Below, one piece after another: positions 62,694-64,000 of a stretch of DNA of 64,000 bases. Each line of letters begins with the position of its first letter. Positions within the stretch are counted from its first letter, which is position 1. Under the pieces are notes generated by a model that was not told the DNA's origin, searched no databases, and worked only from the letters and a program-made list of their open reading frames with translations. A program made the position numbers and the translations under genes. The stretch covers positions 37,354 to 101,353 of the forward strand of contig NZ_BJXA01000029.1 of NCBI RefSeq assembly GCF_007990755.1, read 5' to 3'. This DNA comes from Nocardia ninae NBRC 108245 (GTDB lineage: Bacteria > Actinomycetota > Actinomycetes > Mycobacteriales > Mycobacteriaceae).

Positions 62694-64000
62694 CGGAAAC
62701 GACGCGGCGTAAGGAACAAGCCGGAGCTGGGGCCAGGTTCGTCGCCTGGCTGGCGCGGCCGCTCGCGTCGTTTCACCTGGTCGTCACCATCGCCACGCTG
62801 CTCACCGTGCTCGGCTTGGTGATGGTGCTCTCCGCGTCGAGCGTCGAGGCGTATGCCGATGGGGGATCGGCGTATTCGCTGTTCATCCAGCAGGCACTGT
62901 TCGCCGCGATCGGTGCCGTCCTGTTCTATCTCGCTCTGCGTATCCCGTTGCGCCGGTTGCGGCAGTGGTCGTTTCCGCTGTTCGTGCTGTCGGTGATCGG
63001 TCTGGTGCTGGTGTTGATTCCCGGCATCGGCTCCAAGGTCCAGGGCGCGCGGCGGTGGATCGATCTCGGCTTGTTCAACGTGCAGCCGTCGGAGATCGTG
63101 AAGGTCACCCTGGTGGTGTGGGGCGCGCACCTGCTCGCGTCGCGTCGCTCGGAACACGCCGGGCTGAAAGACATTCTGATGCCGCTGGTCCCTGCGGGCC
63201 TGCTGGTGTGTCTGCTGGTCGTGGTGGAACCGAACCTGTCCACGACGATCGCGCTCGGCATCGTGCTCGCCGCGCTGCTCTGGTTCGGCGGCCTGCCGCT
63301 GCGGTTGTTCGTGACGATCTCGGTGTCCGGGATGATCGCGGCCGTCGTGCTCGCGTTGTCGGCGGGCTACCGATCGGATCGGATGCGCGCGTTCTTCAAC
63401 CCCGGTGACGACCCGCAGGGCATCAATTACCAAGCGCGGCAGGCGCTTTATTCGCTCGCCGACGGCGGCATCTGGGGCCGCGGCCTCGGGCAGAGCCGGG
63501 CCAAGTGGAGCTACCTGCCCAACTCGCACAACGACTTCATCTTCGCCATCATCGGCGAGGAGCTCGGCTTCCTCGGCTGTGCGCTGGTGCTCGGACTGTT
63601 CGCGCTGTTCGTCTACACCGGTCTGCGCATCGCCAGCCGCTCGGTCGATCCGTTCCTGCGGCTGCTCACCGCCACCGCGACCACCTGGATCACCGGCCAG
63701 GCGCTGATCAACATCGGTTACGTGGTCGGGTTGCTGCCGGTCACCGGCCTGCAGCTGCCGCTGGTCTCCGCGGGTGGCTCGTCGCTGGCGATCACCCTGT
63801 TCATGTTCGGCATCATCGCCAATGCGGCCAGGCACGAACCCGAGGCCGTCTCCGCGCTGCACGCCGGGCAAGACGGTAGGTTCAGCAAGTTGCTGCGGCT
63901 GCCCAAGCCGGAGGTGTACTCGCCGGCCAGGGCGAGCGCCGCACGGGCCAGGTCCGCGCAGCGGGGTAAGCCGGCCCGGCCGGGCAGACAGTCGGCGCTG
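62690..64000 (+). CDS. ftsW: Septal peptidoglycan polymerase FtsW (3' end outside window)
   Basis: 437 residues in the window; the frame is open to the edge. ATG overlaps the murD stop by 4 nt. SEDS-family membrane protein with helices from about residue 28; VQGARRWIDLGLFNVQPSEIVKV, the conserved Asp-bearing loop VEPNLSTTIALG, YLPNSHNDFIFAIIGEELGFLG (catalytic-loop region) and QLPLVSAGGSS are clear. FtsW polymerises lipid II with PbpB at the septum. A basic cytoplasmic tail begins at about residue 400. Confidence 0.95.
   Translation, partial: MTETTRRKEQAGAGARFVAWLARPLASFHLVVTIATLLTVLGLVMVLSASSVEAYADGGSAYSLFIQQALFAAIGAVLFYLALRIPLRRLRQWSFPLFVLSVIGLVLVLIPGIGSKVQGARRWIDLGLFNVQPSEIVKVTLVVWGAHLLASRRSEHAGLKDILMPLVPAGLLVCLLVVVEPNLSTTIALGIVLAALLWFGGLPLRLFVTISVSGMIAAVVLALSAGYRSDRMRAFFNPGDDPQGINYQARQALYSLADGGIWGRGLGQSRAKWSYLPNSHNDFIFAIIGEELGFLGCALVLGLFALFVYTGLRIASRSVDPFLRLLTATATTWITGQALINIGYVVGLLPVTGLQLPLVSAGGSSLAITLFMFGIIANAARHEPEAVSALHAGQDGRFSKLLRLPKPEVYSPARASAARARSAQRGKPARPGRQSAL

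Overview
The window is high-GC actinobacterial DNA, most likely from Nocardia or a close relative. This is inferred from gene order, which follows the Mycobacterium tuberculosis stretch from Rv2188c to Rv2154c almost gene by gene (pimB', ripC-like, DEDDh exonuclease, trpD, ctaE-qcrCAB, Rv2179c, aroG, pknL, Rv2175c, mptA, idsA2, metF, lppM, Rv2170, Rv2169c, mraZ-rsmH-ftsL-pbpB-murE-murF-mraY-murD-ftsW). Nocardiaceae-type additions interrupt it. No tRNA, rRNA, CRISPR array or transposase was seen.

Layout. 1-4.6 kb: cell-envelope genes (PimB'-type mannosyltransferase, a membrane-anchored HExxH protein, two secreted NlpC/P60 hydrolases with a shared upstream motif). 4.6-9.2 kb: exonuclease/GIY-YIG fusion, an Lrp-type ligand domain, a small secreted protein, trpD and an unknown gene. 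9.4-13.8 kb: the bcc-aa3 respiratory operon ctaE-qcrC-qcrA-qcrB. 13.8-16.1 kb: a two-gene AAA-ATPase/RloB cassette, probably phage defence, between two 81-bp direct repeats. Each repeat carries a full copy of the convergent qcrB/exoribonuclease terminator. 16.1-20.8 kb: exoribonuclease, aroG, pknL (with four PASTA domains) and the Rv2175c homologue. 20.8-26.6 kb: carotenoid genes (GGPP synthase, crtI, crtB) interleaved with mptA. 26.7-29.8 kb: metF and a secreted S15-type hydrolase.

30.0-44.7 kb is a 14-gene reverse-strand operon in which every junction overlaps or is separated by at most 4 nt. It holds a polar amino-acid ABC importer, a GNAT enzyme, four flavin-dependent LLM monooxygenases, an oligopeptide-type ABC importer, a DUF1684 protein and an 80-codon unknown. 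It is preceded by a SAM-type riboswitch, a 28-codon leader peptide with two Cys codons, and a micro-ORF translationally coupled to the first gene. Together these suggest an organosulfur-scavenging operon switched on by sulfur limitation.

44.8-51.4 kb: a secreted unknown, carotenoid tailoring genes (GT2 glycosyltransferase, CruF-like hydratase, CrtO-like ketolase) interleaved with lppM, then a Rv2170-like acetyltransferase and a SAV_6107-type HEPN protein. 51.5-64 kb: DUF3040 gene and the division/cell-wall (dcw) cluster from mraZ (with a clear MraZ operator in its promoter) to a truncated ftsW. murD contains a frameshift that is probably a sequence error, because the gene is essential. Two kinds of dispersed repeat were found: a ~62-bp palindrome (27.7 and 48.5 kb) and a micro-ORF coupling element (44.3 and 60.1 kb).
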